Assembly: GCF_963675165.1 (NCBI RefSeq)
Contig: NC_087386.1
Location: forward strand, 4,160,169 to 4,224,168
DNA: 64,000 bases
Direction: 5' to 3'
Source of the DNA: Halichondria panicea
Taxonomy: Eukaryota > Porifera > Demospongiae > Suberitida > Halichondriidae
Shown: positions 25,213 to 37,300 of the stretch, in pieces
Position numbering within the stretch: position 1 is the first letter of the stretch
How the letters are laid out: every line of letters begins with the position of its first letter
Notes under the pieces: model-generated
Databases searched by the model: none
What the model saw: the letters and a program-made list of their open reading frames with translations, nothing else
Told to the model about the DNA's origin: nothing
Made by a program: the position numbers and the translations under genes

Positions 25213-26897
25213 TAAAGTATCAATCACCGGACGTCATCATATGTCGGACACCGATATCGTCAAAACTACAAAAGATACAGACACGATTCAAAGACCATTT
25301 TAAAGCTAATGTCTTATACTATCTATTCTCCAAATTGTGTAGCTATACTGTGAAAATTGTTTGTTTTACAGCTGAAAGAAAACGCTGTCCGGTGGTAGCG
25401 ATGTCAGACCGATTTTCATTTTTGCTATTTCTAACTCCTATGTATTACTATCTCTTTTGAACACTCTAGGCAAACCAGAAAAACTTTACTGCACTGGATT
25501 TGGTCAAGCGAATGCAGAGATACAGCGTTTTGAAGAACACTAGTCAGGGAAAAATTCGTACAAAAATTTACCGCATTTTAATGTACTTGGGCGGGACTTA
25601 TGAAATTTGTTGTTAATACCGGAAATGATCTTAAAGTTAGCATATCTGCTGAACCGCTTGGTCTATTCTCTTTTAAAAAAGTATGAAATGGACACTCAGG
25701 ACTCAGGAGTTAACATTGTAACCATTTGATATCTATTATGAAGTTTATAATGTTTCTGTAATGTATATCTTTATGATGTCCCTATAATAGTATGATGTCT
25801 CCTGCTTCAGAGAGTTCTTTTGGATTTAAAGTAACCATGCTATCTTTTCAGTATATTGTATCATGTTTCAGAACTCTCATCAATGTTCACCTTACGCTGG
25901 TATCTGTTTCTTGATCTTTATAAGCAACTTTTCTGTCAATTTCATTTGGTCTAAATAATTCGTTTTTAGTGTGATGTAGATTTAAGGCTATACAACTATA
26001 AATCTATGATACAACTCTGTTGACAGCTTCTATTTAATACAGTAGATTACTCTTGTCTTTTTGTGTGCAAATTGAATCAGTTCTTGCAATTTAATAGTTT
26101 TGGTAGATTAAACATTGTTGTCCCTGGAATTCTCTCCAATCTTTCTTGTTTCTTTTCAACAGAGGCTTTCAGATTGCTTCAATAATTACTTTCAGTAACT
26201 TCTAAGAACTTCTAAGAAATAAATACAGCTATTGGTACACTTGGCTTGATTTTACTGCATTTCTATTCTCAGCTCCACCCATCTATCCATGCAATATGTG
26301 ATTCCGCAAGAAATAAAAGCTTATTGTAGCAATTTTTTGCATAATCTGGAGAGAGTTAGAGATGAAAGACATGCTCACTTGTGTTTTTGTTCATTTTCAT
26401 GTTTGGTTGCCAAAATGATGATCACCTTTGAGAAAAAATTACACACAAAACAAGTATCAAATGCTAAAATCATAAAAAACTGTTAGAAAAATCAAATTCT
26501 ACGCTATTTTTTACCCCTGGGAACAGCTGTTGTTTGCTAGACTCTTCCAGGGCTTGCGGAAAGCCCTTCTTGTTCACTCACTTTCTGGTCCCGTTTTTTA
26601 CCATTGAATTGTTGTACGAAAATACGCCCACGCACTACTTCCGGTCTGACATCTATACCGGTGGTAGCGATTGCCGGACAAAAACAACGTAAGTTTAGAC
26701 AGTGCTGATATTCTCACCAGTAAGGACTCCTGTGAAAATGTAAAAACTGAGGACTATAGCGGAACTCTTTAGCTAGCTGCAGACCAAAAATGAAGCTCAA
26801 ACTCCTACCAGGCTCTGCACTACGCTCAGTTGAACTGGTAAAGGTATCTTGATCAATAAATCAGACATTGCGGTTATGATCAATTAACCGGACACTG
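25213..26897 (+). mobile_element. Interrupted element of about 430 bp (host of two nested insertions)
   Basis: The segments 25213-25402 and 26658-26897 together match the uninterrupted inverted copy at 32541-32967 almost base for base (AGACATTAGCTTTAAAATGG-type blocks, GGACTCCTGTGAAAATG, TTAACCGGAC). The copy is split by a TIR insertion at 25403-26657. A retrotransposon follows directly at 26909. Confidence 0.8.
25403..26657. mobile_element. 1.25-kb TIR insertion inside the 25213 element
   Basis: Short inverted tips GTCAGACCG (25403) and CGGTCTGAC (26642-26650). CCGGTGGTAGCGAT occurs on both sides (25389-25402 and 26658-26671), which looks like a 14-bp target duplication. The interior is AT-rich. 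One short plus open frame (from 26289) is unrecognised and probably not a gene. Confidence 0.65.
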
Positions 26898-26908
26898 TAC
26901 TTTTCTTC

Positions 26909-28186
26909 TTTTTTTTTTTTTTTTTTGCAGGCCCCAGGTGGGGTAAAAATAATCATTAGAGGAATGGCATGTACAGTGACAAGGGTACACGTAAAATAGT
27001 AGATAATGTTAATATTAATTACTGTCCTGTGAGATGGGATTCTGCTGAGATCAGGTCGATCTCAATGGGTGTCCTGGCTGCATGTCCCACTGACGATCTA
27101 GCACCTCTAATTGCTTGGATGGCTGAGCGTAGGAGGGAGAACGTTAGGCGACATCTTAGCCAGCATAGAGTTTTATTGTAGGTGATGTCCCATTTGGCAA
27201 GTAGTGAGCTCAGGCGTTTGTAGAAGAGTGATGCTTCTACGCCCATGCCTCCTGTAACGGATAAAACTAACGATGTGAAAGAGGAGTGTTCAACTTCCTG
27301 GACTCTTTGCTGATAAGCCCGTTTCTTTTCCAGTTCGTGTTTTCTGTATGTTGCTGCATGTGAGTGGTTTCTGTTGGAGGGGGCGAGGGGGTTAAACACT
27401 CTCACATCAAAGTATGTTTTTTAGAATCTTCCCCCCCCAGACACCATTGGCCGATATATCCAAACGTGCGTTTTCTTGGCTGTTCGCTGAGGCCCCGTTG
27501 AGTTGGTCCGCGCTCACAGGTTGTAGGTTGGGCTCCACACACACTTCACTGCATACTTCCGTGAGAAGGGATGCTGTGATATCTCTTATTTCGTTATGCC
27601 TTAACGTAGGAAACCCTCCTTTGGCACAGGAGAGGGCGTGCTCCACATTGAAGTTTTTGCCACAGTCGCATTTGGAGGGCAAGCGAGTTGGGGTCCAGCC
27701 ATAGCGTAGTGCCAGGGCGTCTTGGAAGGCCAACTTGTGTAGTGTGAATCCATGTTCCCATAGTGGGAGAACCGTGAGCCAAGTGGAGGCTCCTTTTGTC
27801 TTGGATAGCTCCACTGCCTTCTGGAGCCCGTCCGGTAGCTGTTGATGTATAGTGGCTGCTTCTTCTTCTTGTCTGTTCGTGTTGTCCTTACTGACCTCTC
27901 TTTTCTTCAGTTGCTGGTCACGGACTATGTTATATCCATATTCATTGTCTTGAGCTAGGATGTGGTCAGTGAGGGATGAGGTGACTGTGAGAGAGTGGTG
28001 CAGTTCCTTGTCCGCTAGCTTGGAGGGGATAGTTATTGCTAGTCCGCCGAGCCAAGCCGGTAGAGCGTATAGGTCGCATTCAACACTGTTTGGAGGTGGT
28101 CTTCCCGTAATGGCTGGTATCAGTTTAGTTCGCTGTGCTGAGTGGGCTCAAAGGGATGTCTAGATACTATCAGACTTTGCACATTA
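26909..28186 (-). mobile_element. 5'-truncated polyA-tailed retrotransposon with RT C-terminal region
   Basis: The minus strand is open for about 375 residues in two pieces. Upstream frame 28157 to about 27430 includes TGRPPPN, LPAWLGGLAI and a Cys/His cluster CDCGKNFNVEHALSC. Downstream frame about 27415-27019 includes DVRVFNPLAPSN and the tail. A frameshift near 27410-27425, next to a C/G run, separates them. This is the region following the reverse transcriptase in cnidarian/sponge retroelements. A run of about 18 T (A on the element strand) lies at 26909-26926. The 11-bp direct repeat TACTTTTCTTC flanks it (26898-26908 and 28187-28197). It is dead: 5' truncated and frameshifted. Confidence 0.85.
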
Positions 28187-28499
28187 TACTTTTCTTCAAC
28201 TGTCTAACTCTATATATATAAAACAAAATGTATACACCAATCACAATGTTCAATGTTTTACTCTGATCTACCTGACTACCAAACAGATCTTGTGACTGGC
28301 GGACCTTCATACAAACGGAAACCACACTGTAAAAACAAAGATATCATACTAGAAATGTTGCTGAAAATAACACATTGACAGAAATACCTTTTTTTCCTTC
28401 ATCCACACTCTTTTTTGGCTCTGCATGTATGATACAAAGTAACTCTAGTTACGTACCATTTGTATAATTGTGAACAGAGTAGAGTGTATAATAAAAATC

Positions 28500-30497
28500 A
28501 GTGTCTTTTTGTATACCCTGAAATTGTTCTGGGTGCAAGCCACGTTCAATAATACTTTGATGCCGTGGACAGCGGAGATAGTCTCATCAGAAGCAGCTAG
28601 AATAAATAAACTAAAACACAACACTGTGACTGGAATTTAAACTAACCTTTGACTTCCAGAGTGCTTACAGCCTTGGGTGCTGGTTTACTTGCTGGTTTAC
28701 TCTCTCCTCTGAGTTTCATTTTGAACCCTGAAAGATTGGATGATTTTTATGCCACGTAATTATAAGCAAATTCATTAATGCCTTGGACAGCGGAGGTAGT
28801 CTCGTCAGAAGTAGCTAAATAGATTAATTAAAACCACAACACTGCACGTGACTGGAAATTTAACTAACCTCCTTTGACTCCCAGAGTGTCTTCAACCTTG
28901 GGCGCTGGCCTTTTGGACCCTGAACATTTGTATGACCTTCACACCAATACGTATGGGCATATTCAATACCTTTTGCAGATGTAAGATCTGTGCCATTGGT
29001 GGTCGTCTCGGCAAAGTAGCTGGAATAATGAGATACATTAATTAAAACACAATACTGTGATTGAGCAACATAAACAAACATTTGACTCCCAGTGTGCCTA
29101 CAGCCTTGGGCACTGCTCTTCTGAGGTACTCTTGGGTTCTGAAAATTGTAAGACTTTTATGCCATGTGGCATACATGTCACTGATACCTTTGACGCTCTT
29201 AACAGACGTAACACCTCTAGTCTCGTCAAGAGTAGCTGGAATGGGACTGGGCAATGAACCTTTGACTCCTACAGTCTTGGGCGCTGGTGTAACACTAAGG
29301 AGGTATTAGGTAGTCATTAAACAAACCTTTGACTCCCAGTGTACCTGCAGCCTTGGGCATTGCTTGACACCTTCTTCTTAGCGTTCTCTTGGGCTCTGCA
29401 CAATTGTAAGACGTTCATGCCACATATATATTATGTACACGATAATGCACATTTCGAAATCAGATACCTGTGATTCCCTTTGTAGACGTAGACGTAGGTC
29501 TTGTCTTGTCAGCTGGAAAATTTGCCACATAAACACAACACGGGATGGGACTGGGCAAAAAACTAACCTTTGACTCCTACAATCTTGCATGGGCGCTGGT
29601 GTACCCCCTCTTCTGGGTGTCCTCTTAGACTCTGAAAATTCCGGGTGTGAATTTTACTTAAAAATATGCACATCAAATACCTTTGACTTCTATCCCAGAC
29701 ACGTCATCCTCACCATCAGACATAGTCGTGGCTACATAACAAGTGACTCAAATTGAACATAGGGTGTAAAAGTTAATTGTTAATTATACCGCTTTGACTG
29801 GTGCTAGCTTCTTGCTGCTCAGTGAGATAGCTCAGAGAAGCTGCAGTCTTATCAATATAAATAAATGCATGAGCATATCTAAACTTACCAGACTTAGAAC
29901 ACGTCGTATGCTCATCTGAAACAGTACAACCAGAACCTACAAAGAATTTTTAATTATGTATTATATGTGCAAAAATTAACTTGTATATACTTACACTGGC
30001 AGCATATCCAGGAATCATCTTTATCTAACAGCACATCATCAGGAATCAGAACGCAGCCTTCATGTTACACGTGTCGCAGGAAGCCATCAGCAAAACCTCC
30101 GGTATTCGACATAAGCAAAACAACTCAACCGACTTTATGTGCACAAGCCGTTTTTTCTTCTTGCTATCTCTTCTAGTTGAAAATACGGTGAGAGTTGGTG
30201 GTTCGCTCTCGAAACATTCTTTCAGGTGAATTCGCATACTTGATTGATCATAACTGCTTCGATTCTTGAACACAGATCTGCAGCCATAGCGATCGCATAC
30301 AGTCCTGAACATTAACCACGTTGATGGTCACAGAATGCTGTTGAGACTTCAGAATTGTGCAAACTTGCTGAGCTATCGATTGGTGGTCTGGGAGGATCTC
30401 CCTCCGTCGGCCTGGTAGGCTGGAACGTTGGGTGGGCCAATAACCAAGCCATCTGGACCTCTGAGAACTCAGGAGGGGTATCCGCTGGCGTCGCCAT
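28500..30497 (-). pseudogene. Damaged multi-exon gene: Cys/His finger, PHD-like finger, duplicated exons
   Basis: Starts MATPADTPPEFSEVQMAWLL (30497). Near 30318 the frame breaks, and the next block (30312-30046) has CDRYGCRSVF...HLKECF, a C-x4-C...H-x3-C finger, then a basic stretch RRDSKKKKR. After that comes a PHD-like set FCLCRIPEV...MASCDTC. That finger is cut by a deletion near 30060 and resumes in another frame as HEGCVLIPDD...SWICCQC up to a splice site near 29998. Downstream are small alternating exons (29720-28570, see the array entry). Two frame breaks suggest decay. The family is not recognised; the finger plus charged tail suggests a chromatin or transposon-linked protein. The function is inference only. 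Confidence 0.5.
28570..29720 (-). repeat. Array of duplicated exon pairs (about 215-bp unit, 5-6 copies)
   Basis: Two small exon types alternate, each with CAG acceptors and GT donors. Type A encodes sequences like ATLDETRGVTSVKSVKG or ADKTRPTSTSTKGITG (copies near 29702, 29515, 29215, 29020, 28800, 28600). Type B encodes PKRTLRRR..., PAPK-V..LGVKG (near 29635, 29390, 29290, 29110, 28910, 28715). Most copies are phase 1 at both ends, so copies can be added without breaking the frame. Copy number therefore appears to expand by exon duplication. Confidence 0.6.
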
Positions 30498-30569
30498 GAG
30501 GATCAGTCAGGATCAAGTAACAGAAAATCAAAGTACGTTCTGGAAGAACATGTGCGACTGAGCATGCGC

Positions 30570-31390
30570 CAGACTTATATGGCTCCCCGTGATACGCCCT
30601 CGCGATACGGCAGGATGTGCTTAGCGTATCCGCTAGGACCATTAACTACGTTTAACCTTCCCTTAAACTACATTCATGGTACACACATGGTGGTTGTATT
30701 GTGGCAGAGATTGAAGAGAGAGGGATATGAAACTTGATGACACGTACATACAATCCGTGTTGCCCAAAATGGGCGTGGCACATTGTCTTTACTGCAAGTT
30801 CTATGTAAAATCATGTAAAATACTTTGTGGGACTGTATCTCTGGACTTGCTGCTACATATAGAAGAAAGTAAATGCAAGAGTGAACCTTTGGGAAGTGCA
30901 ACAGCTCCTCAGCTAAAAGCCAAGAGACAGCTTGTTCAATCACTTCAACTTTTTTGACCTCTTGTACTTGTCCTGGAGCAAAATTTTGCAAAATTGTACG
31001 CTAAAAATCGATTATACTTTCAGCATCAGAGCGATCTAGCCTTTGAGACAGGCACCAGTACATAGAATACATAGCTAACATTAAAACCCATCACTGAACC
31101 ATCTTATGAAAACCAACTTGCTTTCTGCTACAGTCCCACAACGGCTAGTATAGCCAATAAACCAGGGAATCTGGCGTTTTGGATTTTATTGCCACCAAAT
31201 ATATTTTAAAACAATCTGTGGCTAGTCAATTATATGATCATAATTCTTCAAGTGAGTCATCCAGCTTCCCATGGGCCTGTTTTGTTTTATTTACAAATTA
31301 AACCACCATTTTTATAGCAACGCGGAGTGCCTAAACTTTTTACTCTGTTTTACATTGAGCACATAAGCTCACGTGATCTAGTTTCATATC
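30570..31390. other. No gene recognised
   Basis: Contains weak open frames on both strands without splice-consistent or family-like sequence, and a few AT-rich stretches. Nothing could be supported. Confidence 0.4.
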
Positions 31391-31399
31391 CCGTTCTCT

Positions 31400-31498
31400 T
31401 CAATCTCTGATTGTGGGTACAGGTACTGGTGGAGTTGGATCACGGTGAAGATCGTGATCAACGTGACCTTGCTCCAGATATTCTACAGTCATCCGAGC
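31400..31498 (-). CDS. Candidate isolated terminal exon
   Basis: After a TTTTTCCTAG acceptor the minus strand is open for 32 residues (ARMTVEYLEQGHVDHDL... ending VPVPTIRD) and stops at 31400. The composition looks protein-like, but no upstream exon could be joined. May belong to a gene interrupted by the retroelement remnants at 31.5-32.5 kb, or be chance. Confidence 0.3.
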   Translation of the reverse strand, partial: ARMTVEYLEQGHVDHDLHRDPTPPVPVPTIRD

Positions 31499-31547
31499 CT
31501 AGGAAAAAGATTTTGCTATTGTTACATTGTGTCCTGATTATTATTAA

Positions 31548-31590
31548 TGTATAATAATAATAATAATAATAATATAATAATATAAGGTTT
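31548..31590. repeat. (TAA)n microsatellite
   Basis: About ten AAT/ATA units. It lies downstream of the RT remnant on the minus strand, so it may be that element's 3' microsatellite tail. Confidence 0.8.
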
Positions 31591-31779
31591 TACAGCAGTG
31601 TTATACAGTTGTATATATAATTATTTGAAAGAAGACAAAAAATATAGAAGGGCAGGTAGCTGAAGGCAAGACAGGTTGCCGTTATTACTAATTGTATTAT
31701 ACTGGGATTGCAGAGCATTTATAACAAGGACATAAAAAATGAAAGGAGCATGGGTTGTCAGAATCGAAATTGTTTTTGA

Positions 31780-32450
31780 AGTGGTTCCATAGGAATACCC
31801 TCAATTTACATTTTATGCATTGAGAGGGTCAAATGCAGGTAGTCTGTTCCATAGTTGGGGTAGTCTGTTGTAGTAAAAATGCCTGGATTTGCAGTTAGAG
31901 GACCACACATGGCAGAGAGTAGTTTTGTCCGAAGACCTGGTGTTTAGGATTGAGATGTAGTTTAGAATATTGAAGCGGTTTGACTAGTTCTTGAGAGAGT
32001 TTACAAAGAACATAATGTCCGTCATCTCCAGAAAGTACATAAGAGGGAGAAGATCAAGTAGTATGAGCCTATATCCTTGTAATTGAGACAGACCAGCTGC
32101 TTCCCACAACAAATTTAGTGGCGCGCCTCTGAATTCTTTCTAGAGCGATGAAATCTCCCACTAGCATCGGGCGCCATAGTTGAGAGCAATAAGTAAGCTG
32201 AGAGCGAACTAGAGATTTGTATAAACATTTCTTTGTGAACTGAGAGTTGGCAAGAGAGAAATTTCTTTTGAGTTGGCTCAGGATTGCATATGCTTTGGCT
32301 GAGATGTTGTTGTGGTGATTAGTCCAATTCAAACTATGCTGAACAAGAAGCCCTAGATCTCTATGGCACTCTTGACCGCGATGGGCTTGCAATCCAGGGT
32401 AAATTATACCTGTCAGTGAGTACATGATCTGTATGCTCATAGGCAACCGT
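31780..32450 (-). mobile_element. Non-LTR retrotransposon remnant (jockey/CR1-like RT C-terminus)
   Basis: The minus strand at 32446-32069 encodes DLGLLVQHSLNWTNHHNNIS, AKAYAILSQLKRNF, SLVRSQLTYCSQLWRP and LERIQRRATKFV. These are the typical post-RT thumb region of jockey/CR1-type elements. Continuing downstream in shifted frames are LLDLLPLMYFLEMTDIMFFV and FYYNRLPQLWNRLPAFDP, with stop codons. Strongly 5' truncated and inactive. Confidence 0.85.
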
Positions 32451-32540
32451 CTTTGGCTGTTAATTTAACCATAAATAAACTAGATATACACCATTTTCAT
32501 GTACTGTATAAAAGAGAAACGATTCAAAAGTGACCTTTGT

Positions 32541-32967
32541 ACGATTGTCCGGTTAATTGATCATAACCGCAATGTCCGATTTATTGATCGAGATACCTTC
32601 ACCAGTTTAAGTGAGTGTAGTGCAGAGCCTGGTAGGAGTTTGAGCTTCATTTTTGGTCTGCAGCTAGCTAAAGAGTTCCGCTATAGTCCTCAGTTTTTAC
32701 ATTTTCACAGGAGTCCTTACTGGTGAGAATATCAGCACTGTCCGAAGTTACGTTGTTTTTGTCCGACAATTGCAACCACTGGACAGCGTTTTCTTTCAGC
32801 TGTAAAACAAATAATTTGCACAGTATAGCTACACAATTTGGAGAATAGATAGCATAAGACATTAGCTTTAAAATGGTCTTTGAATTGTGTCTGTATCTTT
32901 TGTAGTTTTGACGATATCGGTGTCCGACATAATTATGATGACGTCCGATGATTGGTTCTTTACTCTA
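32541..32967 (-). mobile_element. Uninterrupted copy of the 25213 element (inverted)
   Basis: Reverse complement of 25213-25402 plus 26658-26897. It serves as the empty-site reference showing where the 1.25-kb element inserted. Contains CGGAC/GTCCG motifs near both ends. No protein. Confidence 0.8.
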
Positions 32968-33126
32968 GTCACGTTTTCTTGGCTTGCTAGATTTGTGGAT
33001 TTGCAAATTATAGCTTTGTTCTCGAGTTATGCCTAGTTTTGTTTATTACTTTGTGTAAATATCACGAAAATTAATTAATATGCTGACTATGCATATAATA
33101 TGAATGTATACTATGTTGCGATAATA

Positions 33127-33775
33127 ATGCGTTCTCCTGTTCTCATGGTTCTCCGCGTTCTCATGGTTCTCATGTTCTCAGGGTTCTCCACGTTCTCAAT
33201 GGTTCTCCTGTTCTCAGGGTTCTCACGGTTCTCCACATTCTCATGTTCTCATGGTTCTCCGCGTTCAGGGTTCTCATGGTTCTCCGCGTTGTCAGCGTTC
33301 GCATGGTTTTCCGCGTTCTCCACATTCTCATGGTTCTCCGTGTTCTCATGGTACTCCTGTTCTCATGGTTCTCAGCGTTCTCATGGTTCTCCGCGTTCTC
33401 CTGTTCTCCGCAGTCTCAGGGTTCTCATGGTTCTCCACGTTCTCCTGGTTCTCCTGTTCTCATGGTTCTCCACGTTCTCTGCGTTCTCCTCGTTCTCTCT
33501 TCTCAGCGTTCTCCTGTTCTCAGGGTTCTCATGGTTCTCCACGTTCTCTGCGTTCTCCTCGTTCTCTCTTGTTCTTCGCGTTCTCAGGGTTCTCCGCGTT
33601 CTCAGGGTTCTCCGTGTTCTCATGGTTCTCCGCGTTCTCAATGATTCTCCTGTTTTCATGGTTCTCCGCGTTCTCATGGTTCTCCATGTTCTCATGGGTT
33701 TCAGCGTTCCTGAGTTCTCCTGTTCCCAGGGTTCCCCGCGTTCTCTGGGTTCTCTGTGTTTTCTAAGTTCTCTCA
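33127..33775. repeat. GTTCTC-based minisatellite
   Basis: About 650 bp of GTTCTCATG / GTTCTCCGC / GTTCTCAGG hexamer-plus variants. All open frames here (including ENAENVENHENPEN on the minus strand) are products of the array, not genes. Confidence 0.9.
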
Positions 33776-34127
33776 GTTGCATGCATGTTTCTCCTCTTCT
33801 CTTGTTTGTTGTTCTCCCCTTATACGTTTAAATGGGTGTCCATTACAGTTTACATTACAGCAAGACATTGTTTTGAAACACTGTACATACAATTATTTGT
33901 TACAACAGTTCAACTGAACTATCATGAATTTCCCCCCGTTTAGTTTAATGGACTTAAGCATTCAAATCATAGTAATTTTAACAGCAGCATCAGTTTCTCG
34001 TGTTCACTTCTTGTGGGACCTCAACCTTTTAGGTGGGCATGACTTCCAACGTTCATCATAGAGGCATGAAATCAGCTGAACATTTTTTTTTTTTTACCCG
34101 TTTAGTCGCTTGTTGTTGGAACGTCCT

Positions 34128-34375
34128 AATGGTGACGTCTTCATCATTAGAGTTCAGGATCTCAGTTCTAATGGTGACGTCTTCATCATTAGAGTTCAGG
34201 ATCTCAGTCCTAATGGTGACGTCTTCATCATTAGGGTTCAGGATCTCGGTCCTAATGGTTCATTTTTAGGGTTCAGAATCTCGGTCCTAATGGTTCATCT
34301 TTAGGGTTCAGTATCTCGGTCCCAATGGTGACGTCTTCATCATTAGGGTTCAGGATCTCCGTCTCAATGGTGACT
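34128..34375 (-). repeat. 42-bp tandem repeat at the 3' end of the RecQ/ATPase locus
   Basis: About six units, some shortened. On the minus strand, full units encode TEILNPNDEDVTI. The two units nearest the coding sequence are still in frame; a stop at 34273 ends translation within the array. Confidence 0.8.
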
Positions 34376-37300
34376 TCTTCATTAGCTGAAGGGATCATCT
34401 CGGTCTGTAATGTCTCAGTGTTCATGGCTGAGAGGTGTGACGCCTCCCTCAGATTTTTGTTACTGTCTTCACATTCATACTTGTCTTGGGTATACAGACT
34501 GCAAAAGAATGATAGTTATAATGCAGCAGTATAGGGACACAAGAATAAACATACATCCAATGAGATGTCTTTTCTCCTCTGCAGGTAGCCTGCTTCGGAA
34601 AAATGCAAAGCATCTTCGTTTTCTTTCCATACTGGCTTTTATAATGTGACTAGTGTCACTGCCTTCCTTGAGAAAGAGGTGGGAACTAGCCGTACCACCG
34701 CCAACTTTTTCAAGTGTCGTTTTTATTTCGGAAATAGAATACGATAGAGCTGACTCAATGTCTTTGAGAGCCACCGCAACAACTGGGTCCTTATTGGGGC
34801 CAACACAGCAATTGCTTACCATAAACACCTTGATCTGAAATAAAACAACGATTGGTTTTAAACACCCTACGAGAAATTTCTTTCTCTTTACCTCGATCAG
34901 TGACTTGGTTTTGCAGAATGAAACTATTTCCTGCACCTTGGTAGTCAGTAGCTGCTCAGGCTCTAGAGAAGTAGGTACCATAGCAGCAGGCCTAGCCTGA
35001 TTAGCAGCAAATTTAACCACATCTTCGAATGGCAGAGACTCTTTGCTGTGTTCCAAAACCTGCAGTATAATATTAATTGATTGTTGCAAGCTTTGTTATT
35101 GCATATAATTATACTGACCTTTTTGAGGAAAAGAGGAGAGTGGCCCAGTTTCTGCATGTCCTTTCACTAAATACTCCCCTCAATCTGTCTTTAACTATCA
35201 GCACTTCTTCGCGCAACTTGGTTGCTCTCCCAGAGCAATTGCATACTTCACCTTCGTTCACTAGGTCCTCCAACTCCGCAAACACCTCTTCTTCCTTGTC
35301 ACCACTGGGTCCAATTGTTGGGAGGCAAAAGTTTAGAATCGTGGCACGAGTGCACACCCTGAAAAGAATTGTAGATGAGTGTAAAATGAGGTTTAAATTT
35401 TTTGGTACCTTTCCTCTTTCTTTAATTAAGTTGTAATTACTCGCAACTAGAGGAATTGAAAGTGGCTTTAGTGGTCCACTGCGCAGATTTGCTGTTTGGC
35501 AGCCATTAAACAAATCTACGATCAGGCTGTTGATGTCCACACTGCTGCCTTTTGATGTGGCCTTAGGGGGGTCATCAATGGCATATGGCAATGAAGACCT
35601 CTCGAGGAAAAAGGCATTGGATCCCTTAACGTACATGGATGACTGTATCGAACCTATATAGATACATGTATGTACGCTTTGTAAGTTTATAATTAGTTAA
35701 AAACGGAAAATCACCTGAAAAAGCAAGAGCTGCTTTAATTGATGTCGATTTCCCTGTCTCAGAGGGCCCGACAGCCACAACAATAGGACAACCAGACAGT
35801 ACTTCAACAATTTTTGAATAGTGCATGGCCATGATACTACCACTGACCATGAGCAAACCAGCCAGGTAGTTGTGTTTCAGCGCAACCTTCATTGCTGAAA
35901 GGAGGCGAGAGATAGGGGAGACGCTCAAAGGTGTACAAATCTTTGGTAGCAAACAGTGGGATGGTACGTTTCCGACATCCCCAAGCAAATTCTTGTCCAG
36001 CCATATATAATTTGATTCTTCTGGTGTTATACAACTGCCATGCATCAGGCGATATCTAGTATAATATATAATTGATCAATAAATGTTGACTAATAATGAT
36101 GACGTCTATGTGTGATTTATCTGAACACTGCCGTTCAGCATCCACACCTTCTCACAAGGCTGCAACCCTATAACACACGCTGCCTTCTTAATTGGCAACT
36201 GTCAGGTAGAATTCTTTAAAAATTGAAGGTAGTACCCAAACTGCTGCTCATTGAGAGCCAATGACATTCCTCCACAGTGACTCCCAAATGAGCTGTTTAT
36301 TTGGCTCATAAACCTTGTTCGGCACACTGCCGATTCCATGGTGAAAAAACATTGCCTGCATGCATAAAACCAGTGACGTTCTATAATGTTATTTCAGGAA
36401 AACATGTTACCTTTCACTAATGTTAATCAAACTTCTCACAAGACAATACACAATACACATAAATCACAGCATCTAGATCGGCTCATTCTTACTGAACCAT
36501 CGTAATACTTCAAAAAACCTTCGAACAGAAGCTTTCGCCTACAAACAGTAGCATTGCTCACATACTCTTTTAGTCTTTCAGAAGAATGTTGTTCACCCTT
36601 TCCTTCAAACAAGATTGCTTTAGCATCTAAACCGTCTCGACCAGCACGACCAGTCTCCTGGACATATTCTTCCATGTTTGATGGTAACCCCCAATGAAAA
36701 ATTTGTCGAATATCAGAACAATCTATGCCAAGCCCAAAAGCTGATGTGGCAATTATTAATCGCAGCTTCATTCCAATTCCTAAAAATGATGATATCACTT
36801 GCTCTTTCTTTTCAGATGTCTGAACACTGCTAAACATATCGAACAGCCGGTATTCTTAAAGATTTAGGTACCCAGGAGGATCTGTCATCTCTTCATCAAG
36901 CTTGCGTGTTAAAGCAATGCATAAATCCGAACAATCCCTATATCTGCGAACAAATACCACAGTGTTTGGGTACGCAGTTCGTTTTCGGCACAGCCCGTAA
37001 CACAAATCCTCACTCAACCTTTCAAGATCAATCTTTGGTTCTAACGTATAGAAGATATTACCACGATCAGGGGGTAATGCAACCAATACTGGCTCCTTCA
37101 TACTTAGTCGTTTGGATACAACATTAAAGGTTTCTATAGTGGCAGTAGCTGTGAGAGCCATCACGTTAACTTCAGTGGGTATGATACTGCGTAAGTCACC
37201 AAGTGCTGCAAAGGCTCTTCTAAATTGATCCCCCCATGTTTTAACACAGTGGGCTTCATCCACTATTAATGCCACAAGCTTCTTCATGTACACTTCACTC

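Noticed and set aside
30674-30991. 105-codon minus open frame
   Set aside because: No recognisable family, no splice context, and no support from neighbours.
31548-31590. Possible CRISPR-like or direct-repeat array
   Set aside because: Simple AAT microsatellite without spacers; the genome is eukaryotic.
33100-33831. Long open frames on both strands (up to 243 codons)
   Set aside because: They lie wholly in the GTTCTC minisatellite; all frames are open because the repeat lacks stop codons, and the peptides are pure repeat.
36202-36240. Tiny intron that would remove the TGA in the helicase-ATPase locus
   Set aside because: A GTACTA...CTGACAG intron of about 37 bases would shift the next part out of the frame that carries LPIKKAACVIGLQPCEKVW.
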